DNA from: an uncultured Lachnospiraceae bacterium | Lineage (GTDB): Bacteria; Bacillota; Clostridia; Lachnospirales; Lachnospiraceae | Assembly (NCBI GenBank): GCA_905199445.1 | Contig: CAJKGK010000029.1 | Span: 1-37,117 of the forward strand | Direction: 5' to 3' | DNA: 37,117 bases | Part shown: positions 15,692 through 23,818 of the stretch, in pieces | How positions within the stretch are numbered: position 1 is the first letter of the stretch | Layout of the letters: each line of letters starts with the position of its first letter | Notes under the pieces: model-generated | The model's database searches: none | Seen by the model: only the letters and a program-made list of their open reading frames with translations | Told to the model about the DNA's origin: nothing | Translations under genes and position numbers: made by a program

Positions 15692-16663
15692 TTGGAAAGG
15701 CACTCAAAATACAGAACATATTCCGATTATTTAAAGGAGAAGTACGGTACAAAAGTATACAAACTTCCGGTAAATCTCCCGATCAGCTGTCCCAACAGAA
15801 AAAGCGGCGGCTGTACATTCTGCGCTCCGGTAGGAACCGGTTTTGAAGCACCTTCCAGTGAGTACACAGTCAGGGAACAGCTTGAAAAAAACAAGGCCCA
15901 TATCGCCTCGCGTTACAAAGCAACAAAGTTTATTGCCTATTTTCAAAACTATACAAACACTTACATGCCGCCACAACAGTTTAAGCATTATTTATATCAG
16001 GTTACACAAGTATCAGATATTGTGGAAGTATCCATTTCTACACGCCCGGATTGTATCAATGACCTGTATCTTGAAATTCTCAGGCAATTTTTTGAGGATA
16101 CCGGCATAAATATACATATAGAGCTTGGTCTTCAGACAGCAAATTACCATACATTAAACAGAATTAACCGTGGTCACGGACTGGCCGAATATATAGACGC
16201 AGTACTTCGGATTGCCCGTTATAAATTTACCGTTTGTACCCATGTCATTTTAAATCTTCCGTGGGATGACGATACCGATGCAGCTGAAACTGCACGTTTG
16301 GTTTCCGTTCTTCCTGTACAGATTGTCAAAATTCATTCTCTTTATATTGCCGCTGGTTCTCCCATGGCCCGGCAATATATGAATCACGAATTTGAAATCT
16401 GTTCAAAAGAAACTTATTTAAACAGGCTGAAAATTTTTGTGGAAAATCTCCGTCCGGATATCATCATTGAGCGGTTGTTTTCAAGAATTCCAGAATCTGA
16501 TGCTGTTTTTTCCAACTGGGGGACAAGCTGGTGGAAACTTAATGACATGTTTACCCACCTTATGGACGCAACGGACAGCTTTGAAGGAAAAGCCTATAAT
16601 TATACCAACGGACCAGGACTTCGTGAATTTTTAAATGGCAAGGAGATGGACAATGAAAGCTAA
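15692..16663 (+). CDS. Radical SAM protein, TIGR01212 (YhcC) family
   Basis: This is an Elp3-like radical S-adenosylmethionine enzyme of 323 residues; the reaction for this family is not established. The opening YLKEKYGTKVYKLPVNLPIS is typical. The iron-sulfur cluster motif is CPNRKSGGCTFC, a CX7CX2C spacing. FIAYFQNYTNTY, STRPDCIND and HIELGLQTAN are the strands following the cluster, and VCTHVILNLPWDDD belongs to the barrel. The start is a TTG supported by AGAAAGGAGAG about 8 bases upstream; no in-frame ATG lies closer. The 3' end overlaps the next gene by 11 bases, so both are probably co-translated. It may act on tRNA, given its Elp3 kinship, but that is inference. Confidence 0.88.
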   Translation: MERHSKYRTYSDYLKEKYGTKVYKLPVNLPISCPNRKSGGCTFCAPVGTGFEAPSSEYTVREQLEKNKAHIASRYKATKFIAYFQNYTNTYMPPQQFKHYLYQVTQVSDIVEVSISTRPDCINDLYLEILRQFFEDTGINIHIELGLQTANYHTLNRINRGHGLAEYIDAVLRIARYKFTVCTHVILNLPWDDDTDAAETARLVSVLPVQIVKIHSLYIAAGSPMARQYMNHEFEICSKETYLNRLKIFVENLRPDIIIERLFSRIPESDAVFSNWGTSWWKLNDMFTHLMDATDSFEGKAYNYTNGPGLREFLNGKEMDNES

Positions 16664-18059
16664 CCGTATGTCCGTCAACGGACAGAATCAGACAAAAGGA
16701 AAAAAACATTCCAACATCAATATCGGTATGATTATTTTTTTAATCATACTGATCTATATCGTCATCTGTGTTTTTATTTATCTTGGCAAAGAAAAAATAT
16801 CCGTTGTGGAGGTTCAGCACGGAAAAATCGTGGATAATGGATACTATACAGGAATTATACTGCGTTCAGAACAGGTTGTACCCAGTACAAACTCTGGATA
16901 TGTCAATTATTACGTGCAAAACGGCGGAAAGGTGGCAAAGGATGGACAGGTTTATCTGATGAATACCGGGTCTCCATCCAATACAAATGCTCAAAGCAGT
17001 ACAGATGTCACTGATTTTACAAGTTTTGCCCCTGATGATTACAACGAAATTAAGGATATCATTTCCGTATATGCATCCAATTATACGGACAGCCATTATT
17101 CTGATCTGTATACATTCAAATATGATCTTCAAAACCAGATCAGCGAAGCCATCAGTAATTACGAAATCAGCAATGCTCAGGCTGCAATCAGCCAGGGAAG
17201 CGGCAATTACATCAGTGTCCCGGCGCCAATGCCTGGTGTTGTCAGCTACACCTATGACAATATGGAAGCTCTGACAAAAGAGGCCATTACGGATGATATG
17301 TTTAATTCCAATAATTATGAAAAACATCAGATCACATCCAACCAATGGGTCAATGCCGGCGATGTGGCCTATAAGCTGGTCACGGATAATGACTGGTCCA
17401 TTGTTATAAAGCTTACTCCGACTCAGGCTGCTGATCTGGCCGATAAAAATCAGGTCACTGTCCATTTTCTCAAAGATGATATCACAGCAACGGCAAATAT
17501 TGAACTGTTTACCAATGGGGAAAGCAACTATGCCTGCCTGTCTCTGTCAAAGTATATGGTCCGTTATCTCTCGGAACGCTATATTGAAATTGAGCTTATC
17601 GCTTCGTCCTCAGAAGGGCTTAAAATACCGACTTCCGCAGTGACAACAAAGGAATTTTATAAAATACCGGTAGAGTATCTGATCACCGATGAAAGTACAA
17701 ATGAGTCTGGCTTTTATAAATATGTTTACGATGAACTTGGTGAGGCCAAAGCACTTTTTTATAAAGCGACCATTTATGCCAATGACGGAGAATACTGTTA
17801 TGTGGATATGGATGATTTTACACTGGGCGACAATATCGGAAAACCGGATTCCAGCGATACTTACAGAATCGGAGCCACCGGCGGGCTGACCGGTGTCTAT
17901 AACATTAATCAGGGATACGCCATATTCCGGCTGGTCAATATATTATACCAGAATGATGAATATTGTATTATAGAGGAAAATACAGCTTACGGAATTTCAC
18001 TGTACGACCGGATTATTTTAAATGCCGACGCTGCCAGTGAAAATCAGCTGATCTATTGA
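16653..18059 (+). CDS. HlyD-like membrane-anchored protein of the sepF neighbourhood
   Basis: The 468-residue protein has a basic cytoplasmic head and one membrane helix (about residues 25-44). A large extracytoplasmic part follows that resembles an HlyD/RND adaptor: EVQHGKIVDNGYYTGIILRSEQ and a biotinyl-lipoyl-like hairpin with SVPAPMPGVVSYTYDN. The C-terminal beta-rich region includes LKIPTSAVTTKEFYKIP. No ABC or RND pump partner is encoded nearby; instead it is followed by yggS, sepF, ylmH and divIVA, so an envelope or division role is as plausible as export. The ATG at 16653 is preferred over 16635 because AAGGAG lies 7 bases before it. It overlaps the radical-SAM gene. Confidence 0.75.
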   Translation: MKANRMSVNGQNQTKGKKHSNINIGMIIFLIILIYIVICVFIYLGKEKISVVEVQHGKIVDNGYYTGIILRSEQVVPSTNSGYVNYYVQNGGKVAKDGQVYLMNTGSPSNTNAQSSTDVTDFTSFAPDDYNEIKDIISVYASNYTDSHYSDLYTFKYDLQNQISEAISNYEISNAQAAISQGSGNYISVPAPMPGVVSYTYDNMEALTKEAITDDMFNSNNYEKHQITSNQWVNAGDVAYKLVTDNDWSIVIKLTPTQAADLADKNQVTVHFLKDDITATANIELFTNGESNYACLSLSKYMVRYLSERYIEIELIASSSEGLKIPTSAVTTKEFYKIPVEYLITDESTNESGFYKYVYDELGEAKALFYKATIYANDGEYCYVDMDDFTLGDNIGKPDSSDTYRIGATGGLTGVYNINQGYAIFRLVNILYQNDEYCIIEENTAYGISLYDRIILNADAASENQLIY

Positions 18060-18125
18060 AAATGCACGAACAGATGCAGCATTTTCAGCTGAACCAAAAG
18101 CAATAAACAATCAGGAGAGATCTAA

Positions 18126-18821
18126 ATGATGATTAAGGAAAATATAGCTGCCGTAGAAGAAAAAATTCAGGCAGCCTGTCAAAGGGCAGGACGAAATCCA
18201 GATGAAATAACACTGATTGCAGTAAGCAAAACCAAACCGGTAGAAGCCATACGGGAAGCCATACAGACCGGTATGGCCGATTTTGGTGAAAATAAGGTCC
18301 AGGAACTTACTCAAAAAATGGACACCATTACCGACAATGTGCGCTGGCATATGATCGGTCATCTTCAGAAAAATAAAGTAAAATATATCGTGGGACGCGT
18401 TGCCCTGATTCATTCTGTGGATTCACTGTCTCTGGCAGAAAAAATACAGGAAGAAGCTGTAAAGAAAAACGTCACAGTCAATATTCTTGTACAGGTCAAT
18501 ATTTCCGGAGAGGAAAGTAAGTTCGGGACAAAGGCCCAGGCTGCCATGGAATTGGTACAAAATATTGCAAAACTTCCCAATATCCGCATTCAGGGGCTTA
18601 TGACAATTGCACCTTTTGTGGAGAATCCTGAAGAAAATCGTCTTTATTTTAGAAATTTAAGAAAATTAGCTGTTGACATAAAAAGTAAAAACATTGATAA
18701 TGTTACTATGAATACTCTGTCAATGGGTATGACCGGTGATTACGAAGTTGCTGTCGAAGAGGGGGCCACCATGGTCCGTGTAGGCACCGGTATTTTTGGT
18801 GAAAGAAATTATTTGAGTTAG
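18126..18821 (+). CDS. yggS: YggS/PLPBP family pyridoxal-phosphate homeostasis protein
   Basis: This single-domain PLP-binding TIM-barrel protein buffers cofactor and amino-acid pools. No enzymatic activity is known for the family. The 231-residue product has the PLP Lys35 in LIAVSKTKPVEAI, followed by DFGENKVQEL, WHMIGHLQKNK, VNISGEESKFG, GLMTIAPF and the phosphate-binding C-terminus SMGMTGDYEVAVEEGATMVRVG. CAGGAGAGA precedes the tandem ATGs at 18126/18129. In Gram-positives it is regularly found in front of sepF, as here. A promoter for sepF appears to lie inside its 3' end. Confidence 0.96.
   Translation: MMIKENIAAVEEKIQAACQRAGRNPDEITLIAVSKTKPVEAIREAIQTGMADFGENKVQELTQKMDTITDNVRWHMIGHLQKNKVKYIVGRVALIHSVDSLSLAEKIQEEAVKKNVTVNILVQVNISGEESKFGTKAQAAMELVQNIAKLPNIRIQGLMTIAPFVENPEENRLYFRNLRKLAVDIKSKNIDNVTMNTLSMGMTGDYEVAVEEGATMVRVGTGIFGERNYLS
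18673..18701 (+). promoter_or_regulatory. Candidate internal promoter in yggS for sepF-ylmH-divIVA
   Basis: A perfect TTGACA (18673-18678) and GATAAT (18696-18701, 5 of 6 to consensus) are spaced by 17 bases inside the yggS coding sequence. They lie about 135 bases before sepF. It would let division genes be expressed independently of the upstream genes. It is a sequence match only. Confidence 0.45.
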
Positions 18822-18835
18822 GAGAGTTAATTATA

Positions 18836-19537
18836 ATGGGAAAATTTGATAAGTTTTTAAATATGATGCGTCTGAATGATGATGGTTATGAAGAAGATCT
18901 TAATGATGAATATGATGATGACGACATCGATGGCTACGATGACGATGGAAGCTATGATGATGATTTGGATGAAGATTACGATGATGAGCCAACAGCAGCT
19001 TCAGAGCCTTCCAAAAATAAATCCCTCTTTAAAAAGAGTGAAACAGAGTCATCTGTGAGAGCAGCTGCCAAAACGACATCCACCACATATGGCAATAAAT
19101 CTTCCTACGGGACGGAAAGCAGCCATACATCCAGAACAGGGGCATCCAGAGGCGGAAGCAATATCATTTCCATCAATAAGGGCATGGCACCTTCACCTAT
19201 GGAAGTGGCGATTATGAAACCTGTAAATATTGAAACAAGCTCCAGTGTTGTGGATGCACTTCTGGACGGTAAAGCTGCAGTTGTGAATCTTGAAACTCTG
19301 GATGAGACAACAGCCCAGAAAATTATCGATTTTCTTTCCGGTGCCTGCTATGCCATTGACGGCAAACTGAAAAATGTTTCCAGCCGTATTTTCCTTCTGG
19401 CTCCTAAAAATGTGGACATCTCAGGTGATATTTCTTCCACAGTTTCCAGTGTGTTATCCGGATCAGGCAGTCAAAGCTATGCGGCAGGCGGCAGCTATTA
19501 TGATACAGACCGTCTGTTTAAACTGAAAACGAACTGA
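18836..19537 (+). CDS. sepF: Cell division protein SepF, with long acidic linker
   Basis: SepF tethers and bundles FtsZ at the membrane during septation. The 233-residue protein begins with an amphipathic membrane-targeting helix (MGKFDKFLNMMRL). A strikingly acidic stretch follows at residues 18-51 with 22 Asp/Glu of 34, then a Ser/Thr-rich linker to about residue 115. The SepF core follows at about 121-200 (MEVAIMKPVNIETSSSVVDA and VNLETLDETTAQKIIDFLSG). Typical SepF is about 150 residues, so the linker is expanded. GGAGAG precedes the ATG. ylmH starts 2 bases after the stop. Confidence 0.95.
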   Translation: MGKFDKFLNMMRLNDDGYEEDLNDEYDDDDIDGYDDDGSYDDDLDEDYDDEPTAASEPSKNKSLFKKSETESSVRAAAKTTSTTYGNKSSYGTESSHTSRTGASRGGSNIISINKGMAPSPMEVAIMKPVNIETSSSVVDALLDGKAAVVNLETLDETTAQKIIDFLSGACYAIDGKLKNVSSRIFLLAPKNVDISGDISSTVSSVLSGSGSQSYAAGGSYYDTDRLFKLKTN

Positions 19538-19539
19538 AG

Positions 19540-20307
19540 ATGGATACAGCTAAAGAGGATCAGATTTTAATAAATCACCTGCTGGATCTGGCCGAAGAGG
19601 CCAGTACCCGGTATTGTTATGTTTACAGTAATTTTCTCAGTATGGGAGAGCTTTCCCTGTTTGAAAGCCGCTGCAGTGATTTTTCCTGGATTAATTACCG
19701 TTTTGACGGCGGACATGATTACAGTGACCGTAAGGTGATTGGTTTTTATAATGATTTCTGTAAAGAAGAAAAACCTGAGGCGGCGCCTATTGATTGCCTT
19801 GTTATAGCTCCTGTGATGGAAAAATTCAGCGATAATCTCAGTCACCGGGATTTTCTCGGTGCTCTTTTAAATCTGGGAATTGAACGCGGGCTTCTGGGGG
19901 ATCTTATTATACAGGATAATCGGGCTTATGTATTTTGTTTGAATCATATCACCGATTTTATTATACAAAACCTGACAAAAGTCAAACATACCCGTGTAAA
20001 AGCCGTTCTCTGGGATAAAGACACACCGGTTTTTACTCCAAAATTTAAAATTAAAACCGGAACAGTAACTTCTATACGCCTTGACAGTATTATTGCTCTG
20101 GCATTTTCAGTCTCCCGCACCAATGCGGTCAGGCTGATTGGTTCCGAAAGTGTTTTTGTTAATGGACGCTGTGTGATTTCCAACAGCTGTTCTTTAAAGG
20201 ACGGAGACATTATTTCTGTCCGCGGGTTCGGTAAATTTATTTTTGAGTCAACAGATCGAAAATCCAGAAAGGATAAGTTTGTTGTCAATATACATGTGTT
20301 TATTTAG
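19540..20307 (+). CDS. ylmH: S4-domain RNA-binding protein YlmH
   Basis: YlmH is an RNA-binding protein with an S4 domain, linked to ribosome rescue/quality control in Bacillus and regularly sited in the sepF-divIVA cluster. The 255-residue product has an N-terminal globular domain (YVYSNFLSMGELSLFESRC, RFDGGHDYSDRKVIGFY, LGALLNLGIERGLLGDL). The C-terminal S4 domain spans about residues 175-235 (SIRLDSIIALAFSVSRTNAV, VFVNGR, LKDGDIISVRGFGKF). No good ribosome binding site precedes the ATG, which follows the sepF stop by 2 bases, so translation is probably coupled. Confidence 0.94.
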   Translation: MDTAKEDQILINHLLDLAEEASTRYCYVYSNFLSMGELSLFESRCSDFSWINYRFDGGHDYSDRKVIGFYNDFCKEEKPEAAPIDCLVIAPVMEKFSDNLSHRDFLGALLNLGIERGLLGDLIIQDNRAYVFCLNHITDFIIQNLTKVKHTRVKAVLWDKDTPVFTPKFKIKTGTVTSIRLDSIIALAFSVSRTNAVRLIGSESVFVNGRCVISNSCSLKDGDIISVRGFGKFIFESTDRKSRKDKFVVNIHVFI

Positions 20308-20321
20308 GAGGTAGAGTCATA

Positions 20322-20999
20322 ATGTTAACACCAGTAGATTTACAGGGAAGAACATTTAAAAGCGGGATGGGTTACTCAAAAACAGATGTGGACAGTTTCT
20401 TTTCCACACTGACATCAGATTATGAAGCTTTGTACAGAGAGAATATGGAGCTTAAAGATAAAATTGGTACGTTAAACGATGGAATCAACCATTACCGCAG
20501 CATTGAAAAGGCACTTCAGAAAGCACTGGTTCTTGCCGAGCAGACAGCCGAAGAGACGATTGCTTCCGCAAAAACCAATGCTACAGTTATTGAACAGGAG
20601 GCTGTCTTAAAGGCACAGTCCATTGTGGCTGATGCAAAAATCGAGCTTGATCAGATCCGTACAAAAACCGTGGAGCTGCTTCAGCAGTATGAAAGCTATC
20701 GTACCCAGTACAGAGCCTTAGCCAGTGCTCAGGTTGAACTGTTAAACAGTGAATCTTTTAATATTGAGATTGCATCATTGGATGTATTTGCCAATCTGGA
20801 AAAACAGACCATAGAAAATACAGCATCCCTTAATACAAAAACAATGTATCAGCAGCCTGCCTCAGACGCCAAAGCATCGGTTGCCGATCCGGTTGCCGAA
20901 GATGATGAAGACGAAACCCTGGATGATGATATTCAAATCAATGATCTGGAGAGTATATTTAATGATGCTGCCAAGGACGAATCCGATACACCTCAGTAA
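20322..20999 (+). CDS. divIVA: DivIVA family cell pole/septum protein
   Basis: DivIVA proteins recognise negatively curved membrane and organise pole and septum partners. The 225-residue product has the N-terminal lipid-binding domain (MLTPVDLQGRTFKSGMGYSK and DVDSFF), a central coiled coil (about residues 35-150, rich in Ala/Glu/Gln heptads), and an acidic tail (VAEDDEDETLDDDIQ). AGGAGGTAG lies before the ATG. It ends the sepF-ylmH-divIVA run and is followed by a GC-rich hairpin. Having both MinE and DivIVA in one genome is known in some clostridia. Confidence 0.94.
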   Translation: MLTPVDLQGRTFKSGMGYSKTDVDSFFSTLTSDYEALYRENMELKDKIGTLNDGINHYRSIEKALQKALVLAEQTAEETIASAKTNATVIEQEAVLKAQSIVADAKIELDQIRTKTVELLQQYESYRTQYRALASAQVELLNSESFNIEIASLDVFANLEKQTIENTASLNTKTMYQQPASDAKASVADPVAEDDEDETLDDDIQINDLESIFNDAAKDESDTPQ

Positions 21000-21009
21000 A
21001 ACCATTTTT

Positions 21010-21037
21010 AATGCCGCGCGGCCCAACGTGCGGCATT
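21010..21037 (+). terminator. Terminator-like hairpin between divIVA and aroB
   Basis: AATGCCGCGCG and CGTGCGGCATT pair over 11 bp with one G-U wobble around a 6-base loop, 11 bases after the divIVA stop. Only three T in a row follow (including the base paired at the stem end), so termination may be partial and allow read-through into aroB. Confidence 0.55.
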
Positions 21038-21061
21038 TCATGATTAAAGGATGACATAATA

Positions 21062-22162
21062 ATGAAAAATTTAACTGTACATGACGGCAAAACGCCGATT
21101 TATAATATTATATTGGCCCGTTCTTTTGATGACTTGCCCCAGGCGGCTAAGACCCTTGACCTGTCGGGACGCAGAGTATGTATTGTCAGTGAAACCAATG
21201 TGGCGCCGCATTATATGACACAGGTAACGGATATTTTTTCAGATCTGGCAGATACTGTCATCAATTTTTGTTTTCAGGCAGGGGAAGCAAGCAAAAATTT
21301 GAATACGGTTCAACAGCTCTACGAAACATTAATTAAAGCCAAGTTTGACCGCAAAGATCTTCTGATCGCTTTAGGCGGAGGTGTGGTTGGCGATTTGACT
21401 GGCTATACTGCAGCAACTTATCTTAGAGGCATTGACTTTATTCAGATTCCAACAAGTCTTCTGGCACAGGTCGACAGCAGTATCGGCGGAAAAACCGGCG
21501 TTGATTTTAATGCCTATAAAAATATGGTAGGCGCATTTCACCAGCCCAAGCTTGTTTATATCAATCTTTCCACACTGCTCACCTTAAATCGCCGCCAATA
21601 TATTTCGGGAATGGGCGAGATTGTCAAGCACGGTCTGATCAAAGATAAAGACTACTATAGCTGGCTGAAGGCCAATGTAGAGGGTATTATAAACCGTGAT
21701 CTGGATATTCTTGAACAAATGATTTATATGAGCTGCCGTATTAAAAGAGATGTGGTTGAGCAAGATCCAAAAGAACAGGGCGAGAGAGCTCTGCTGAATT
21801 TTGGCCATACCATCGGCCATGCAGTAGAAAAGCTTTGGGACTTTAAGCTTTTACATGGAGAATGTGTGGCCCTGGGCTGCGTAGGTGCAGCATATATTTC
21901 CATGAAAAAAGGATACATTTCCAGAGGGGTTTTTGAAGACATCTGCCATACATTTGAAAATTTTGAGCTTCCTGTTTCAGTCAAGGCTCCTGACGGCATT
22001 TTAGCCCAGACGATTGTTGAGACTACAAAACTGGACAAAAAAATGGAATCCGGACAAATTAAATTTATTCTTTTAAAGCCTGAAGGCAAGGGCATTATTG
22101 ACCGTACAGTTGATGATGCGCAGATGCTTGAAGCGGTCAATTGTATAATTAAACTATCATGA
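21062..22162 (+). CDS. aroB: 3-dehydroquinate synthase
   Basis: AroB forms 3-dehydroquinate from DAHP, the second step of the shikimate pathway, using NAD and a divalent metal. The 366-residue protein has the NAD-binding LIALGGGVVGDLTGYTAATY, PTSLLAQVDSSIGGKTGVDF, SGMGEIVKHGLI with a metal Glu, and the metal-binding LLNFGHTIGHAVE. Length and motifs are standard. The ATG follows AAAGGATGACATAATA. It sits alone among division and membrane genes with no other aro gene in the window, behind a partial terminator, and leads into lspA 16 bases later. Confidence 0.97.
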   Translation: MKNLTVHDGKTPIYNIILARSFDDLPQAAKTLDLSGRRVCIVSETNVAPHYMTQVTDIFSDLADTVINFCFQAGEASKNLNTVQQLYETLIKAKFDRKDLLIALGGGVVGDLTGYTAATYLRGIDFIQIPTSLLAQVDSSIGGKTGVDFNAYKNMVGAFHQPKLVYINLSTLLTLNRRQYISGMGEIVKHGLIKDKDYYSWLKANVEGIINRDLDILEQMIYMSCRIKRDVVEQDPKEQGERALLNFGHTIGHAVEKLWDFKLLHGECVALGCVGAAYISMKKGYISRGVFEDICHTFENFELPVSVKAPDGILAQTIVETTKLDKKMESGQIKFILLKPEGKGIIDRTVDDAQMLEAVNCIIKLS

Positions 22163-22178
22163 AACGGAGAAAATTCTA

Positions 22179-22721
22179 ATGAATACAAAAAAATCCAAAG
22201 CCGTCAGTTGTTTTTTGGCACTGGCCGCAGTCATTGTGCTGACCGTACTGGATCAACTGACTAAAAATCTGGCGGTCAAATATCTGATGAACAAAGAACC
22301 TATTGTCCTGTGGGATGGGGTATTCGAATTAAAATATCTGGAAAACAGAGGGGCAGCTTTTGGCTTATTCCAGGGACAGAAAATATTTTTTATTGTTTCC
22401 ACAATTGTTATCGTCGGACTTTTGGCTTATGTTTATGTCAAAGCGCCTATGATCAAGCGCTATCATTATCTGAAGATTCTTATTACCATATGTGTGGCTG
22501 GCGCTATTGGAAATTTTATAGACCGTATGCTTCATGGTTATGTTGTAGACTTTTTTTACTTTAAGCTGATTAATTTCCCGATTTTTAATGTGGCCGACAT
22601 TTATGTGACTTGCTCGGTTATCCTATTTGCAATTTTGTTTTTATTTTATTATAAAGATGAAGATGATTTTAAATTTCTTCTTCCCAAAAAAGGCTATAAA
22701 CACCAGGGAGAACAGTCATGA
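22179..22721 (+). CDS. lspA: Lipoprotein signal peptidase (signal peptidase II)
   Basis: LspA cleaves lipoprotein signal peptides before the lipidated Cys. The 180-residue protein has four membrane segments. Its two catalytic aspartates are seen in GNFIDRMLHGYVVDFF (Asp115) and FNVADIYV (Asp140), and the conserved NRGAAFGLF loop is present. An ACGGAGAAA site precedes the ATG. The stop overlaps the rluD start (ATGA), the classic lspA-rluD pairing of Firmicutes. The predicted lipoprotein carboxypeptidase at 13756 is a potential substrate. Confidence 0.97.
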   Translation: MNTKKSKAVSCFLALAAVIVLTVLDQLTKNLAVKYLMNKEPIVLWDGVFELKYLENRGAAFGLFQGQKIFFIVSTIVIVGLLAYVYVKAPMIKRYHYLKILITICVAGAIGNFIDRMLHGYVVDFFYFKLINFPIFNVADIYVTCSVILFAILFLFYYKDEDDFKFLLPKKGYKHQGEQS

Positions 22722-23644
22722 GCAGCGCTGAACAGAAAGTCTGCACAGTAAAGACTCCAGATTGCGGTCAGCGTATTGATAAATATCTAAGCACCACCTT
22801 CCCGGAGTTTACAAGGTCTTACCTTCAGAAACTGATCAAGGACGAAGCTGTAATTGTCAATTTAAGCCCAGTCAAAGCGAACTATAAAGTAAATACAGGA
22901 GACTGTATCCAAATAGCCCTTCCTGAGCCTGTCAGCCTGGATATAGAGCCTGAAAATATTCCTCTGGATATTCTTTATGAAGATGATGACGTCTTATTAA
23001 TAAATAAGCCTAAAGATATGGTCGTACATCCCAGCGCAGGGCATGAAAATCATACGATTGTCAATGCCGTTATGTATCACTGTAAAGATAATCTTTCTAC
23101 AATAAACGGGGTACTGCGCCCTGGAATTGTGCATCGAATTGATAAAGATACAACTGGCGTGATTGTGATCTGTAAAAATGATCATGCCCACAATGATTTG
23201 GCCGCCCAACTTAAGGAACATTCCATCACACGCAAATATCATGCGATTGTATATAATAATTTTCAGGAGGATGAAGGGTGTGTGGATGCCCCCATCGGAC
23301 GATCTCAGACAGATCGAAAAAAAATGGCCATTGATCTCAAAGGTGGCCGTCGGGCAGTGACCCATTATAAAGTTCTCCGGCGTTTTGGTAAGTTTACTTA
23401 CATTGAATGTACGCTGGAAACCGGAAGAACCCACCAGATTCGTGTTCATATGTCCAGTATCGGTCATCCACTTCTGGGCGATACGATCTATGGGCCGTCC
23501 AAACAACCGTTTCCATCCCTTCAGGGACAGACATTACATGCAAAAGTGTTGGGATTTATTCATCCGTCCACAGGGCAGTATATGGAATTTGAAGCCCCTT
23601 TACCGGCATACTTTACACAGCTGTTAGACCGTCTTGCAAAATAA
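22718..23644 (+). CDS. rluD: RluA/RluD family pseudouridine synthase
   Basis: This enzyme isomerises uridine to pseudouridine in large-subunit rRNA. The 308-residue protein has an N-terminal S4 domain (QRIDKYLSTTFPEFTRSYLQ) and the catalytic domain with GIVHRIDKDTTG, whose Asp142 is the nucleophile. It also has KYHAIVYNN, TYIECTLETGRTHQIRVHM and GHPLLGDTIYG. Target position cannot be told from sequence; Bacillus counterparts are RluD/YlyB-like. The start overlaps lspA by 4 bases. A strong terminator follows at once. Confidence 0.95.
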   Translation: MSSAEQKVCTVKTPDCGQRIDKYLSTTFPEFTRSYLQKLIKDEAVIVNLSPVKANYKVNTGDCIQIALPEPVSLDIEPENIPLDILYEDDDVLLINKPKDMVVHPSAGHENHTIVNAVMYHCKDNLSTINGVLRPGIVHRIDKDTTGVIVICKNDHAHNDLAAQLKEHSITRKYHAIVYNNFQEDEGCVDAPIGRSQTDRKKMAIDLKGGRRAVTHYKVLRRFGKFTYIECTLETGRTHQIRVHMSSIGHPLLGDTIYGPSKQPFPSLQGQTLHAKVLGFIHPSTGQYMEFEAPLPAYFTQLLDRLAK

Positions 23645-23650
23645 ATTCAG

Positions 23651-23693
23651 GACCGTTTTTCTACGTATAATTACGGGAAAAGCGGTCTTTTTT
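23651..23693 (+). terminator. Intrinsic terminator of the aroB-lspA-rluD unit
   Basis: GACCGTTTTTC (23651-23661) pairs with GAAAAGCGGTC (23677-23687) over 11 bp with one G-U, followed by six T. It begins 6 bases after the rluD stop and separates it from the next gene pair. Confidence 0.88.
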
Positions 23694-23715
23694 ATACTTT
23701 TTTTGTCAAAGCTTG

Positions 23716-23744
23716 TTGAATTTCCCCGGATAATATGCTAAATT
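23716..23744 (+). promoter_or_regulatory. Weak candidate promoter of the ibrA/ibrB-like pair
   Basis: TTGAAT (23716-23721) and TAAATT (23739-23744) are 17 bases apart. A second, perfect TTGACA lies at 23775-23780, but its best -10 (TACAGA, 18 bases on) is poor. Either would start transcription after the upstream in-frame ATG at 23735, which argues for a downstream translation start. Confidence 0.35.
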
Positions 23745-23780
23745 ATCCATTAATGGAACTGGAAAAAAATGGAATTGACA

Positions 23781-23800
23781 TACCCTGGCCGATCAGGGTA
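23781..23800. promoter_or_regulatory. Operator-like dyad before the ibrA-like gene
   Basis: TACCCTG and CAGGGTA form a perfect 7-bp inverted repeat around 6 bases. It sits directly after a TTGACA hexamer and ends 7 bases before the GGGGGA ribosome binding site. It could bind a repressor or form an mRNA hairpin near the ribosome site. If translation began at the far upstream ATG it would be coding, which I consider less likely. Confidence 0.45.
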
Positions 23801-23818
23801 CAGATCGGGGGAATGCAT

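Noticed and set aside
18059..18090. AAAATGC...GCATTTT hairpin after the HlyD-like gene as a terminator
   Set aside because: Seven A/T-rich pairs with a long loop and no U-tract; not reported as a feature.
23735..23818. Upstream ATG of the ibrA-like gene
   Set aside because: No ribosome site before it, overlaps the candidate promoter, and the family begins near 23819. Kept as an alternative only.
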